The notes: generated from the sequence alone by a model not told the origin. A DNA stretch of 64,000 nucleotides from Aquamicrobium sp. LC103 (GCF_001014615.2 NZ_LBCQ02000011.1:208082-272081), one strand, 5' to 3'. Shown: positions 52,198 to 61,559, counted from the stretch's first letter. Program-made: numbers and translations.

Positions 52198-52842
52198 TCA
52201 GCCGGCTACTGGCGTGTTGAGAAGCTGCTGCTCCCAAAGATACGCGATGCCGCTGCCGCCGAAGTGCTGGATGAGAATCTCGGTCAGCTCCTCGACATGC
52301 TCGGTGCGCGCCCAATCGCGTTGCCATTCGCCAGCGAGCGCCATCACGGTCATCACGTTCGCGCCGGCCGCGATCATTCGCTGGACGGCGACTTCGTGAG
52401 ACTCCTTCGAAATCCCGCCCGACGCGTCGGTGATCACGGTCACGTCCCAGCCTTCGCCGGCGGCCTGGATCACAGGCATTGCGACGCAGACCTCGGTCCA
52501 CAGGCCGGCGATGATCAGCTGCTTGCGGCCGGTCGCCTTGACGACGTTCACCACATTCTCGTCCTGCCAGGTGTTCACCCAGGTGCGATCGATGACTTCC
52601 TGGCCCGGAAATACGTCGGTGATCTGCTTGAAGAGAAGTCCACCGCGCGCCGCGATCACGCTGGTGAGAATGGTCGGAACATCGAAGGCTTTTGCCAGCT
52701 TCGCCAGCGCGGTCGTGTTGTTGACCACCATGTGCGGATCGTGGCTGTTCAGGTTTGCGAGTTGATAAGGCTGGTGATCGATCAGAACGAGGACCGAGTC
52801 TTCGGGACGGAGAAGCGAATCAAGTCCGTTGCGAAAGGTCAT
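52198..52842 (-). CDS. Isochorismatase-family cysteine hydrolase (YcaC-like)
   Basis: A 214-residue cytoplasmic hydrolase of the isochorismatase superfamily. The catalytic Asp lies in SVLVLIDHQPYQLAN, the nucleophile Cys in GLWTEVCVAMPVIQAA, with VITDASGGISKESHEVAVQR typical of YcaC. Physiological substrate unknown. The ATG at 52842 opens a gene divergent from a LysR regulator by 150 bp, so it may be that regulator's target. It runs straight into the hydrolase remnant on its 3-prime side. Confidence 0.88.
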   Translation of the reverse strand: MTFRNGLDSLLRPEDSVLVLIDHQPYQLANLNSHDPHMVVNNTTALAKLAKAFDVPTILTSVIAARGGLLFKQITDVFPGQEVIDRTWVNTWQDENVVNVVKATGRKQLIIAGLWTEVCVAMPVIQAAGEGWDVTVITDASGGISKESHEVAVQRMIAAGANVMTVMALAGEWQRDWARTEHVEELTEILIQHFGGSGIAYLWEQQLLNTPVAG

Positions 52843-52992
52843 GATTATCCTTTGGTGCCGTTGTGAGTGAGGTTGGTCTGCTGGGAGGTATGCGCCGACT
52901 GCGCACGGCCCGGACGCAATTTGCTGTTCCTAAAAATGATGCGGTAGTGCTATGTTTCGGCAATCTGTGTCGCGAAACGAGGAACGTCCGCA

Positions 52993-53886
52993 TTGGACAT
53001 CGAAGATTTACGGACATTCGTGGCAGTGGCCGATGCCGAGGGTGTTTCGGCCGCCGCGCGCCGGCTCGGCGTTTCCAAGTCGATCGTCAGCCGGCGGCTT
53101 TTCCGGCTTGAAGCGGAACTTGGCATCCAGCTCCTTGCACGAACCACCCGCGGCGCAGCTCTCACGGAGGCCGGGGTCACGTTTCGAGACCACGCGGCCA
53201 GGATCAGCGCCGAGATCGACTTGGCCAGGGAAACGATCCTGCCTGCAGGGGATCTTCGCGGCCGCCTGCGAGTCGCCATGCCGCTTTCTTTCGGCCCGAC
53301 GCACTTCGCTCCCGTGCTCGCGGATATGGCCAGACGCCACCCGCAGCTTCACATCCATACCTCCTACAGCGATCGCTTCGTCGATCTCATCGCCGAGGGT
53401 TTCGATTGCGCGATCCGGGTCGGCTACCTTCAGGACTCCAACCTGATCGCGAGACGTGTCGGGCCGATCTACGGAAAGCTGGTCGCCAGTGCGGACTATA
53501 TCAAAGCGCACGGCGCGCCTGAGACGCCGGGCGAACTTGCCACCCATCAGGCCCTCATGCAGGGAACCGAAGCCTGGCAACTCATGGATGGCGACAAGAT
53601 CGTCACGGTTCAGCCGCAGGGCCGGTTCAAGGCCGACAACGCTGCGGCGCTCGCCGCCGCCGCAGCAGCAGGACTCGGTATCGCCTGGCTCCCCGATTGC
53701 ATCACCTACGACTATGTGGCCTCCGGCGCGCTCGTTCCGATCATGACACGCTATCCGCCACCGCCAGCGGGCGCATATGTCATCCGCCCCCCGGGTCAGC
53801 ATCCGGCACGGAAGATACGGACACTCACCGAAATGCTGATCGAGCATTTCGAACGAAATCCTCACCTCTGGGGTCTCGACCGGTAA
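52993..53886 (+). CDS. LysR-family regulator (CrgA/AaeR-like)
   Basis: A 297-residue LysR regulator with helix-turn-helix (LRTFVAVADAEGVSAAARRL, GVSKSIVSRRLFRLEAELGI) and effector domain (LRVAMPLSFGPTHFAPVLAD, LIAEGFDCAIRVGYLQDSNL, AAAAAGLGIAWLPDC). The pattern FDCAIRVG is characteristic of the CrgA/DmlR group. The start codon is TTG at 52993 (MDIEDLRTF); an upstream start is less likely. Between the divergent isochorismatase-family hydrolase and the downstream pirin gene, a common arrangement in which both are its regulated targets. Confidence 0.88.
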   Translation: MDIEDLRTFVAVADAEGVSAAARRLGVSKSIVSRRLFRLEAELGIQLLARTTRGAALTEAGVTFRDHAARISAEIDLARETILPAGDLRGRLRVAMPLSFGPTHFAPVLADMARRHPQLHIHTSYSDRFVDLIAEGFDCAIRVGYLQDSNLIARRVGPIYGKLVASADYIKAHGAPETPGELATHQALMQGTEAWQLMDGDKIVTVQPQGRFKADNAAALAAAAAAGLGIAWLPDCITYDYVASGALVPIMTRYPPPPAGAYVIRPPGQHPARKIRTLTEMLIEHFERNPHLWGLDR

Positions 53887-54136
53887 ATCACCGACATCCG
53901 GGAAGCCCTGGCGGACGCCGACCTCGGCGACATTGCCTGCTCGTTCCACTTTCCGCGACACAGCTTGGCGCATTGCGTGGCTAGCTGAGGAGACGGTTGC
54001 TCGCTAGTTCGGGCGGTCGTCGGTGGGTATTGTTCAACCCGCTCGCGCCGTGCAGATTGGCGCAAACTGCGCTTCGCCTTCGCCTTCGCATTGGCAAAGG
54101 CGAGGCCTCCCGGAAGCCCAAGAGAGGATGACGCGC

Positions 54137-55072
54137 ATGAGTTGGAACCCGTCAATCGAACCCGGCTGCCCCGATGAGGTCGGCATCGACGCGATTGAAA
54201 CCCTCATCGTTCCGCGTTCCCGCGACCTCGGCGGGTTCGAGGTTCGGCGCGCCCTGCCGGCGCCGAAGCGGCAGATGGTCGGGCCGTTCATCTTCTTCGA
54301 CCAGGCCGGACCGGCCGAATTGCTGACCGGACAGGGCATCGATGTCCGGCCGCACCCGCATACCGGTCTCGGCACCGTTACGTACCTTTTTCGCGGCGAT
54401 TTCCACCATCGGGACAGCACCGGAGCCGACCAGATCATCCGTCCCGGAGAGTTGAACTGGATGGTCGCCGGGCGCGGTGTGACCCATTCGGAGCGCACGT
54501 CCGCGGCCGCCCGAAGCGGTCCGAACAGCCTGTTCGGAATTCAGACCTGGCTGGCACTACCCGAGAGCCATGAGGACATGGCGCCGATGTTCGAGCATCA
54601 CGGCAAGGAGGCGCTGCCGGTTATCGAGGACCGTGGCGTCTCGATCCGGCTCATCCTCGGGAACGCTTATGGCAAGACGGCTCCCGCGACGATGTTCTCG
54701 GAAACGTTCTACGCCGATGTGAAGCTCGAACCAGGAAGCCGGCTGCCGATGCCGGATGATCATGAGGATCGAGGCATCTACATCGTCGAAGGCTCGATCT
54801 CGATCGCCGGCCAGGATTACGAGGCGCCTCAGATGATGGTTTTCCGCCCGGGCGACCGGATCACGGTCGCGGCCGGCGGCCAAGGCGCGCGGCTGATGAT
54901 CCTCGGCGGCGCAACGCTCAGCGGACCGCGCTACATCTGGTGGAACTTCGTCGCGTCTTCGCGGGAGCGCATCGAAGAGGCCAAGGCCGAATGGCGCGCC
55001 GAGAACTGGGGCAAGGGGCGCTTCGATCTCCCGGTCGATGACCGGGATGAGCACATTCCTCTTCCGGACTGA
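54137..55072 (+). CDS. Pirin-family protein
   Basis: A 311-residue bicupin. The metal-binding residues are visible in VRPHPHTGLGTVTYLF (two His), and in RGVTHSERT (His and Glu); the pirin signature ELNWMVAGRGVTHSER is present. The second cupin carries a C-terminal helix (RIEEAKAEWRAENWGKGRF). Pirins bind Fe(II); some show quercetinase activity, others act as redox sensors. The ATG at 54137 is chosen with GAGAGG nine bases upstream; the ATG at 54128 sits too close to that signal. Follows the LysR regulator after 250 bp of sequence without a gene. Confidence 0.9.
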   Translation: MSWNPSIEPGCPDEVGIDAIETLIVPRSRDLGGFEVRRALPAPKRQMVGPFIFFDQAGPAELLTGQGIDVRPHPHTGLGTVTYLFRGDFHHRDSTGADQIIRPGELNWMVAGRGVTHSERTSAAARSGPNSLFGIQTWLALPESHEDMAPMFEHHGKEALPVIEDRGVSIRLILGNAYGKTAPATMFSETFYADVKLEPGSRLPMPDDHEDRGIYIVEGSISIAGQDYEAPQMMVFRPGDRITVAAGGQGARLMILGGATLSGPRYIWWNFVASSRERIEEAKAEWRAENWGKGRFDLPVDDRDEHIPLPD

Positions 55073-55169
55073 CCGCGCTGACAAGTGATCGCCCGGACGC
55101 GGCTCGGGCGGTCGAGGACGGCATGAATGACGTCGCGTGCCGGTTGAACGTTGGATGGAGACAGCGAAG

Positions 55170-56423
55170 ATGAGCAACGGGTGGCCCCACCTCGACTACC
55201 TCAATTGGCGCGAGACATGTTCCGCGCTGCATCTCTATTTACAGGTTGCCGGTAAATATCGGCTGGCTCATACCCCTTGGCTCAACCATTCCTGGAACGC
55301 GACCTTCTACGTCACGCCCAACGGCCTGGCCTCCTCGCCGATCCCCGACGGTCCTGGCATCGAGATCCTGTTCGACCTTCGAGACCACGTGGTGACGGGC
55401 ACGAGCGGCGACGGCCGCAAGGCGTCCTTTGCGCTCGGGCCGACCACGGTCGCGGCGTTCCACGCCAATTTCGTCAGGCTGGTCTCCGAAGTCGGCGGTA
55501 CGCCGACCTTCAACGGCCAGCCGAACGAAGTGCCGGACCCCGCGCCGTTCAGCGAGGATCACCGTGATCGGCCCTATGACCGCGAGGCCGTTCAACGCTT
55601 CCATCGCGCGCTGATGGCGGCGGACAGCGTGTTCAAGACGTTCCGGACCTCCTTTCTCGGCAAGTCCAGCCCCGTTCACCTGTTCTGGGGCGCCCTGGAT
55701 CTGGCCGTTACCCGCTTTTCGGGAAGGCGTGCGCCTCTCCATGGCGGCGGCATCCCCGCATTGCCGGACGACGTGACGCAGGAGGCCTATGACCGCGAGG
55801 TCTCCTCGGCGGGCTTCTGGCCGGGAGGCGGCGGCATCGACTATCCCGCCTTCTACGCCTACGCCTATCCCGCGCCGAATGGCTTCCGCGGCGCATCGAT
55901 CCGGCCGGATGCGGCGTTCTGGCATGATGGCCTGTCGGAGTTCATCCTGCCCTACGAGGCCGTGCAGTCGGCCGTCGATCCCGATGCGGCGCTCATGGAG
56001 TTTCTCGTCTCGACCTACGAGGCCACGGCCGATCTCGGAGGATGGGACCGCGATCTGCTGGAGTGCATGCAAGGGCGGCGGGGGCAGGCCCGGCCGCATG
56101 ACGCCGCGCAGTCCGGCCCGGCTTCTCCCTCGACGGACGAAAAGGTCGAACGGGAGGACGGTGCCTCGAAGGGTCGCTACCGGCTGCTCGTCGACGGGGT
56201 TGAAGCCGAGATGACCTACAGCCGGGCCGGCAAGGGGTTGATCATCATCGATCATACGGAAGTCCCGGCGGTCTTGCGCGGCCGCAAGGTCGGCGAGCGA
56301 CTGGTGCGGCAGGCAATTGAGGATGCCCGACGCGAAGGGATCGCCATCGTTCCTCTTTGCCCCTTCGCGAAAGCGCAGATCGACCGTCATCCAGAATGGC
56401 AGGACGTGCTGCGTCGGCCATAG
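55170..56423 (+). CDS. DUF5996 domain fused to a small Gcn5-type N-acetyltransferase
   Basis: A 417-residue protein. Residues about 3-300 match DUF5996 (WRETCSALHLYLQVAGKYRL, LNHSWNATFYVTPNGL, VHLFWGALDLAVTRFSGR). A polar linker follows (DAAQSGPASPSTDEKVERED). Residues about 330-417 are a YjdJ-like small acetyltransferase (DHTEVPAVLRGRKVGERLVR) with the CoA loop and the conserved Cys in IVPLCPFAKAQIDRHPEWQD. The ATG at 55170 has GGAGA eight bases upstream; an in-frame ATG at 55155 is weaker. It lies about 100 bp after pirin and may be cotranscribed. Function unknown; the fusion suggests the acetyltransferase modifies something bound by the DUF5996 part. Confidence 0.85.
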   Translation: MSNGWPHLDYLNWRETCSALHLYLQVAGKYRLAHTPWLNHSWNATFYVTPNGLASSPIPDGPGIEILFDLRDHVVTGTSGDGRKASFALGPTTVAAFHANFVRLVSEVGGTPTFNGQPNEVPDPAPFSEDHRDRPYDREAVQRFHRALMAADSVFKTFRTSFLGKSSPVHLFWGALDLAVTRFSGRRAPLHGGGIPALPDDVTQEAYDREVSSAGFWPGGGGIDYPAFYAYAYPAPNGFRGASIRPDAAFWHDGLSEFILPYEAVQSAVDPDAALMEFLVSTYEATADLGGWDRDLLECMQGRRGQARPHDAAQSGPASPSTDEKVEREDGASKGRYRLLVDGVEAEMTYSRAGKGLIIIDHTEVPAVLRGRKVGERLVRQAIEDARREGIAIVPLCPFAKAQIDRHPEWQDVLRRP

Positions 56424-56613
56424 GCTGGACGTGGCTCCCTCCGCCCGCCAGCGTACCGGCTCCGACCGGTTCCCATCACCGTAGCCGATTCGAACTTTTT
56501 CACCGCCAAACGCCGCCGTTTCCACGCTTTTCCAAACACAGGCATCTGCCGCTCTTCGCAAGGGCGCAGTGTTCGGCGGCCATGGCGTATTGTGGAAGAC
56601 AATCGGCGGAATT
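56424..56613. other. Intergenic region before tRNA-Arg
   Basis: About 190 bp between the fusion-gene stop and tRNA-Arg. No gene, repeat or strong hairpin seen. Confidence 0.5.
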
Positions 56614-56690
56614 TGGCGCGCCCGAAAGGATTCGAACCTCTGACCCCCAGATTCGTAGTCTGGTGCTCTATCCAGCTGAGCTACGGGCGC
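56614..56690 (-). tRNA. tRNA-Arg (anticodon ACG)
   Basis: On the minus strand the acceptor begins GCGCCCG, the D arm has TAGCTCAGCTGGATAGAGCA, the anticodon arm is CCAGA-CTACGAA-TCTGG (anticodon ACG), the T arm has GGTTCGAATCC, and the acceptor closes CGGGCGC with discriminator G and encoded CCA at 56614-56616. ACG is the adenosine-to-inosine-edited wobble anticodon of Arg CGN codons. Confidence 0.96.
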
Positions 56691-56901
56691 GCAACGGACC
56701 TTCGTGGAAGGCCGTGAAGGTCAGCTTGTGCAGCCGCCCTCATGTCGTGCGGCGTTACCTAGCCACTCATCGCGCGAAATGCAAGCGCTGTGTTGAAATC
56801 TTTTGTCGAAGAAGAAACCGGCTCCGTAAGCGCCTGGAGAGAGTTCGGCATGGTTGCCGGGGACGCCGGGCCCGGGAGTGCGGTTCGGGGAATTTCACGC
56901 C

Positions 56902-58398
56902 TCAGGCCGGGCGGCGCAGCGTCCCGCGCGCGCTGTCGAGATCGACCGGCTGGTCGGGTATGGTGATGGCGAAGACGGTCCTGCCGCCCCGGCTTTCGAC
57001 GAGCTCGATCGAGCCGCCATGCGCGCGCACCAGTTCGAACGCGATGGCGAGGCCGAGGCCGGTGCCGCCGCTTCTCGCCGAACCGCGGAACGCGGCAAAC
57101 AGGTTCTCGCGCGCTTTCTGTGGCAGGCCGGGGCCGGTATCCTCGACGAGGATGCGGCTGACGCTGCCCGTCCGCTCGGCGCCGATCGTCAGGCGCCTGA
57201 CCACGGCCTCGCCCCTGTCGCTCGCCATGGCCTCCGCGGCGTTGCGGGCGAGGTTGGAAAGCACGCGGAAAAGCTGGTCGGAATCGGCGTCCACCTCGAA
57301 CTCCGGGCCGACATCGTTGCGGAGCTCGATGCCGCCGACCGCGTCCATGCCGATCAGCGCGAAGACGTCGTCGACGAGCTGGCTCAGCCGCACGCGGCGG
57401 CGCGACGGCGGCGCCTCCTGGGTGCGGCCATAGGCAAGCACGCCTTCCGAATAGGAGACGGCGCGGTCGAGCGTGCGCACCAGCTTGGGCACGAAATTCT
57501 GCACGGTGGGATCGTTCACCGTGCGCAGGCGGTCCGACATGAGCTGCGCGGTCGCGAGCATGTTGCGCATGTCGTGGTTGATCTTCGAGACGGCGAGGCC
57601 GAGATCGGCAAGGTGCTTGCGCTCGGCCAGCGTCCGCTGGAGATTGGTCTGCATGGCCGCGAGTTCGCGTTCGGCGACGCCGATCTCGTCGCCGCGCCGT
57701 TCGGGACGCACGATCCGGGAGGGATCGTCCGGCGCCTCGGCGAAGGAGAGCATCGAATGCGTCATGTCGCGGATCGGCCGGATCATGATCCGGTTGATCG
57801 CGTAGAAGACCAGCGTCGCGGTGATCAGCGATATGATGAGCGACAGGATCGCCACGTTGCGCGCGTAGACGAGCATCGCCTGGCGCAGGTTCTTGTCGGC
57901 GATGATGAGCTCGAATTCGCTCGTGCTTTCGCCGACCGGGCCGAAGACGCGCAGCACGCGGCGTCCGCCGAAGAGCATGGTGTCGATCGCGTCGCGCATC
58001 GCCATCCATGGACCGGCATTGGCGAGATCGACATGCGCGTCCACCTCGGGCGGCATTTCGGAGACGACGAGAAGCTGCGACACGCCCTCCGAGCGCAGCG
58101 CCACCGCCTTGGCGCCGAGCGCCAGCAGCACGTTGTCCTGCACGATCCGCGACAGGCTTTGCGGATCGCTTTCCACGAGCACGATGCCGACGGCGGCGGC
58201 GGTCGCCAGCCGCTCCTCCAGCCAGCGCAAGCGGAAATTGGCGATCGACGGCACGAAGATCAGCACTTCCGCCAGCATGACGAAGAGGATCGTCAAAAGC
58301 AGCAGCTTGGTCGAAAGCCCGCGCGACAGAGGCACGTTCGCGGCATCCGCCTTGCTGCTCTTTTCTGTGGCTGCCGTGTTCGGCAAATTCTTCTCCAA
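56902..58398 (-). CDS. Orphan membrane sensor histidine kinase
   Basis: A 498-residue sensor kinase. Two membrane helices (LLLLTILFVMLAEVLIFVPS near residue 30 and NVAILSLIISLITATLVFYA near 190) flank a periplasmic sensor of about 140 residues. Then HAMP (RIMIRPIRDMTHSMLSFAEA), the H-box SKINHDMRNMLATAQ with His 275, and an ATPase with N-box LSNLARNAAEAM and G boxes VEDTGPGLP and GGTGLGLAIA. No response regulator gene is adjacent. The TTG at 58398 with GGAG six bases upstream is preferred, 17 bp after the reductase stop, so the kinase is the last gene of a three-gene operon with that reductase and the TVP38 protein. Confidence 0.85.
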   Translation of the reverse strand: MEKNLPNTAATEKSSKADAANVPLSRGLSTKLLLLTILFVMLAEVLIFVPSIANFRLRWLEERLATAAAVGIVLVESDPQSLSRIVQDNVLLALGAKAVALRSEGVSQLLVVSEMPPEVDAHVDLANAGPWMAMRDAIDTMLFGGRRVLRVFGPVGESTSEFELIIADKNLRQAMLVYARNVAILSLIISLITATLVFYAINRIMIRPIRDMTHSMLSFAEAPDDPSRIVRPERRGDEIGVAERELAAMQTNLQRTLAERKHLADLGLAVSKINHDMRNMLATAQLMSDRLRTVNDPTVQNFVPKLVRTLDRAVSYSEGVLAYGRTQEAPPSRRRVRLSQLVDDVFALIGMDAVGGIELRNDVGPEFEVDADSDQLFRVLSNLARNAAEAMASDRGEAVVRRLTIGAERTGSVSRILVEDTGPGLPQKARENLFAAFRGSARSGGTGLGLAIAFELVRAHGGSIELVESRGGRTVFAITIPDQPVDLDSARGTLRRPA

Positions 58399-58415
58399 CG
58401 CCGCTCCGGCCAGCG

Positions 58416-59843
58416 TCAGCCGAAAATGCGTAGGCAGCGGACCAACCGGCGCACAATCGGCTTTCTCGTGGCGTTGATAAAATAGGTGATGGCGGCGCGT
58501 TTGCCAATTTCGCTCATCGTAGGATATGGCGCGACATAACCGGCGAGGGCGCCCACCTTCATGCGCCGGGAAATCGCCAGCGCCCACATATTGATCATCT
58601 CGCCGGCATCCGCGCCGACGATGGAGGCGCCGAGAATGCGGCCACGCCTTCCGACGATGAGCTTGATGAGCCCTTCGGTTTTTCGTTCGGTCTGCGCGCG
58701 ATCGTTTTCCGAATAGGGCCAGCGCAGGACGGAAATCCGCTTGCCGGCCTGCCGCGCATCGGCCTCCGACAGCCCGACATGGGCGAGTTCGGGATCGGTG
58801 AAGGTCACGCGCGGAATCGCAACGTGGTTCTCCCGCACCGGCATGCGGAAGAGGATCGAGCGCAGGACGAGGCCGGCATGGTAGTTCGCGGCATGGGTGA
58901 ATTGCGGCCCCCCGGCGACGTCGCCGATGGCGTAGATGCGGCGGTTGGTCGTTCGCAGGCCCGCGTCGACCGTGATCCCCCTCGGCGAGTGCTCGATGCC
59001 CGCCGCGTCGAGGCCGAGCGACGCGGTGACTGGTTTCCGCCCGATGGCGACAAGGAGATGCGTTCCCTCGAGTAGATGTTCGCCGTCCTTGCCGGAGATC
59101 CTCACGCGGATGCCGGCCTCGTCACGCCGTTCGACGCTCGAGATCTTCGCATGCTCGAAAATCTTCACGCCCTCCGCGCGCAGCTGGTCGACGACATGGG
59201 CGGCAAGTTCCGGATCCTCGCGGCCGAGGACCGCCGCGGCCTCGACCAGCGTCACCTCCGAGCCGAGCCGCCGGAAGGCCTGGGCGAGCTCGGTGCCGAT
59301 GGCGCCGCCGCCGATGACGAGAAGCCGTTCGGGTCTGTCGGCGAGATCGAAGATCGTCTCGTTGGTCAGGAATTCCACCTTGTCGAGCCCGGGGATCGGC
59401 GGGATGGCGGGGGAGGAGCCGGTGGCGATGACGAAGCGGCGGGCGCAAATTTCGTGGTCGCCGGCGATCAGCGTGCGCGCATCCCTGAAGCGCGCCTCCG
59501 TCTCTATCACGCGCACGCCGAGGGCGGTGAAGCGCTCGACGGAATCATTCGGCGCGATGGCGGCGATGACGCCGTGGACATGGCGATTGACCTTGGCGAA
59601 GTCGATTTCAGGCTCGACGCCGGCAATGCCGAACGGGCCAGCGGAGCGCATGGCCTCCGCGCGCCGCGCCGCGGCGATCAGTGCCTTCGACGGCACGCAG
59701 CCGTAGTTGAGACAGTCGCCGCCCATCCTGGCCTTTTCGACGAGAACCACCGAGACGCCGAACGAGGCGGCCGCTGCCGCGACCGACAGCCCGCCGGAAC
59801 CTGCTCCGATCACGCAGATGTCGGGAGTGAGCGTGCTGGTCAT
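58416..59843 (-). CDS. FAD-dependent pyridine nucleotide-disulfide oxidoreductase
   Basis: A 475-residue flavoprotein of the dihydrolipoamide dehydrogenase/mercuric reductase superfamily. FAD motif ICVIGAGSGGLSVAAAAASF, redox disulfide GGDCLNYGCVPSKA near residue 41-54, NAD(P) motif LLVIGGGAIGTELAQAF, second FAD motif IYAIGDVAGGPQFTHAA. It lacks the usual C-terminal His-Pro of lipoamide dehydrogenase (ends YFINATRKPIVRRLVRCLRI). Located 51 bp downstream of the TVP38 gene, a pairing often seen in this family, where the two may share an electron-transfer role. Distinct from the other reductase of this window at 27.4 kb. Confidence 0.87.
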   Translation of the reverse strand: MTSTLTPDICVIGAGSGGLSVAAAAASFGVSVVLVEKARMGGDCLNYGCVPSKALIAAARRAEAMRSAGPFGIAGVEPEIDFAKVNRHVHGVIAAIAPNDSVERFTALGVRVIETEARFRDARTLIAGDHEICARRFVIATGSSPAIPPIPGLDKVEFLTNETIFDLADRPERLLVIGGGAIGTELAQAFRRLGSEVTLVEAAAVLGREDPELAAHVVDQLRAEGVKIFEHAKISSVERRDEAGIRVRISGKDGEHLLEGTHLLVAIGRKPVTASLGLDAAGIEHSPRGITVDAGLRTTNRRIYAIGDVAGGPQFTHAANYHAGLVLRSILFRMPVRENHVAIPRVTFTDPELAHVGLSEADARQAGKRISVLRWPYSENDRAQTERKTEGLIKLIVGRRGRILGASIVGADAGEMINMWALAISRRMKVGALAGYVAPYPTMSEIGKRAAITYFINATRKPIVRRLVRCLRIFG

Positions 59844-59894
59844 ACGGGATCGTTCCCCCTGCGATCGCTTGCGCCGCCTGAGAGCGTCGGCACG

Positions 59895-60659
59895 TCAGCT
59901 CCCGCGGTTCCTGACCGTCTTTACGACGACGGGCAGCAGGGCGACAAGCGCGAGAGCCGCGAAGGCAATGGTGATCTGCGGCGTGACGAGATCGGCGAGC
60001 GTCGCTTCCCGTCCGGCCTGCTGCGCGGCGGCAAGAACGCTGCCCACGCCGACGCCGAGATAGGAATAGGCGACCACGCCGGGCAGGATGCCGAGGAACG
60101 TCGCCGCGATGAAGGTGCGAAGCCGGACGTTGAACAGCGCCGGGGCGATGTTGACCAGGAAGAACGGGAAGAGGGGAATGAGCCGAAGGGCGAGCAGATA
60201 GGAAAAGGCGTTGCTTTCGAAGCCTTTCGCGAGGCGTTCGGCGCGGCTGCCGACCTTGTTCTTGAGAAAGTCGCCGAAGGCGGTTCTTGCCACGAGGAAA
60301 AGCACGGTGGCGCCGGCCGTCGCCGCAAACGCCGTCAGCACGGAACCGAGCGTGCAGCCGAAGAGGAAGCCGCCGAACACGGTGAGCACCGAGGCGGCCG
60401 GAAAGGCGAAGGCGACGACGGCGGCGTAGACGGCAACGAAGGCGGCGGCCGAAAGGAGAGGCTTCGCCCCGACCAGCGCCTTCAGCGCGTCGCCCTGCTC
60501 GCCGAGATATTCGAGCGTGAGATAGTGGTGCCAGCCGGCGAGATAGCCGAAGGCAAGGCCGGCGACGACGATCGCCGCCGGCACCAGGCGCAGCACGCAG
60601 CGCCGTTGATTGCCGTCTTCCTGTTCCTCCGCCAATTTCCCGGCCGTGTCGTCAGTCAT
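59895..60659 (-). CDS. TVP38/TMEM64 (VTT-domain) membrane protein
   Basis: A 254-residue inner-membrane protein of the DedA-related VTT superfamily. Hydrophobic segments AAIVVAGLAFGYLAGWHHYL, AAFVAVYAAVVAFAFPAASV, and the core GGFLFGCTLGSVLTAFAATA, ARTAFGDFLKNKVG, FSYLLALRLIPLFPFFLVNI. These match the re-entrant VTT fold implicated in lipid scrambling and envelope homeostasis. The ATG at 60659 has GGGG upstream. First gene of the operon with the reductase and the orphan sensor kinase. Confidence 0.88.
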   Translation of the reverse strand: MTDDTAGKLAEEQEDGNQRRCVLRLVPAAIVVAGLAFGYLAGWHHYLTLEYLGEQGDALKALVGAKPLLSAAAFVAVYAAVVAFAFPAASVLTVFGGFLFGCTLGSVLTAFAATAGATVLFLVARTAFGDFLKNKVGSRAERLAKGFESNAFSYLLALRLIPLFPFFLVNIAPALFNVRLRTFIAATFLGILPGVVAYSYLGVGVGSVLAAAQQAGREATLADLVTPQITIAFAALALVALLPVVVKTVRNRGS

Positions 60660-60898
60660 TGCCAAGCCCCTGATGATAGCTCAACGGACTCCGCGTGGCT
60701 GCATCGATATACGTGGAACCGTGCCGCGCGCGAGCCCGTGCGGAAGCCATGCCGACCGAAATGGGCCGATTGCGCGCCGACCGCAAGCGGAAGGAGAGGG
60801 CATCACCGCCTTTTGACCTTCGATCGATCGCGATTCACCCCGCCGTGATGCGGAAACGTCTTCCATTCGTGCGGGAAATGCGTTCGAACCGCTGCGGA
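60660..60898. other. Divergent regulatory region before the rpmH operon
   Basis: About 240 bp between the minus-strand TVP38 start and the rpmH promoter. No gene with a ribosome binding site was found. Part of the divergent promoter region. Confidence 0.5.
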
Positions 60899-60927
60899 TT
60901 GACTTCCGGAGCCCTTCTTTTTATAAG
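60899..60927 (+). promoter_or_regulatory. Sigma70-type promoter of rpmH-rnpA-yidC
   Basis: TTGACT (60899-60904), exactly 17 bp, then TATAAG (60922-60927). This places a start near 60934 and gives rpmH a leader of about 115 nt. Confidence 0.75.
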
Positions 60928-61048
60928 CCCGCTCACGCTCGGGCCCCGCGTCTGGCGCAGTTTACCTTGCGCTCAGGAACGGACCGGCTAGCTCCTGCTC
61001 AATAAGAGTCAGAATCAAGAAGGGCCGCACGCCGCGGTATTTAAACAA

Positions 61049-61183
61049 ATGAAGCGTACCTATCAGCCGTCCAAACTCGTTCGCAAGCGCCGCCATGGCT
61101 TTCGCGCCCGCATGGCCACCAAGGGTGGTCGCGCTGTGATCGCCGCCCGCCGCAACCGCGGTCGCAAGCGGCTTTCCGCCTGA
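61049..61183 (+). CDS. rpmH: 50S ribosomal protein L34
   Basis: A 44-residue basic protein with the invariant L34 pattern [18 protein letters not shown] and GRKRLSA at the end. Structural protein of the large subunit. The start is ATG at 61049. First gene of the conserved rpmH-rnpA-yidC operon, 19 bp ahead of rnpA, behind a well-placed sigma70-type promoter. Confidence 0.98.
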   Translation: MKRTYQPSKLVRKRRHGFRARMATKGGRAVIAARRNRGRKRLSA

Positions 61184-61202
61184 GCCTGGCAAGGCCGGAA
61201 CA

Positions 61203-61550
61203 TTGTTCGACCGGCCAGCGGGCAAGACAGTGGAGCGTTTGAAGAAGCGCTCGCAATTTCTGGCCGTCCGGAGCGGGGAAAAACGCCGCGGGCGGTTGTT
61301 TCTGCTTGAGGTTCTGGACCGCAAGGATGACGAAGCGCCCCGTTTGGGCCTCACCGTCACCAGGAAGGTCGGGAACGCGGTGACAAGAAACCGCATCCGC
61401 AGACGGCTGAAAGAGGCCGCTCGCGTCCATGCCGGTGATGACATGCAGCCCGGCAGAGACTATGTGATCGTCGGGCGGCGCGAAGTACTCGGCGCGTCCT
61501 TCGACGAATTGAAGCGAGAACTCTCCCGAAGAATTCGCGGAACGCGGTAA
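61203..61550 (+). CDS. rnpA: Ribonuclease P protein component
   Basis: A 115-residue basic protein that binds RNase P RNA and assists 5-prime maturation of tRNAs. The RNR signature [18 protein letters not shown] is intact near residues 55-72, with [18 protein letters not shown] before it and [15 protein letters not shown] at the end. The TTG at 61203 gives the full-length form; a GTG at 61230 would shorten it by nine residues. It lies between rpmH and yidC, as in nearly all Proteobacteria. Confidence 0.95.
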   Translation: MFDRPAGKTVERLKKRSQFLAVRSGEKRRGRLFLLEVLDRKDDEAPRLGLTVTRKVGNAVTRNRIRRRLKEAARVHAGDDMQPGRDYVIVGRREVLGASFDELKRELSRRIRGTR

Positions 61551-61559
61551 GGGATCCTG

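Noticed and set aside
54081..54110. Short CTTCGC tandem and imperfect hairpin before the pirin gene.
   Set aside because: Only two to three imperfect units and a weak stem; likely random in GC-rich intergenic DNA.
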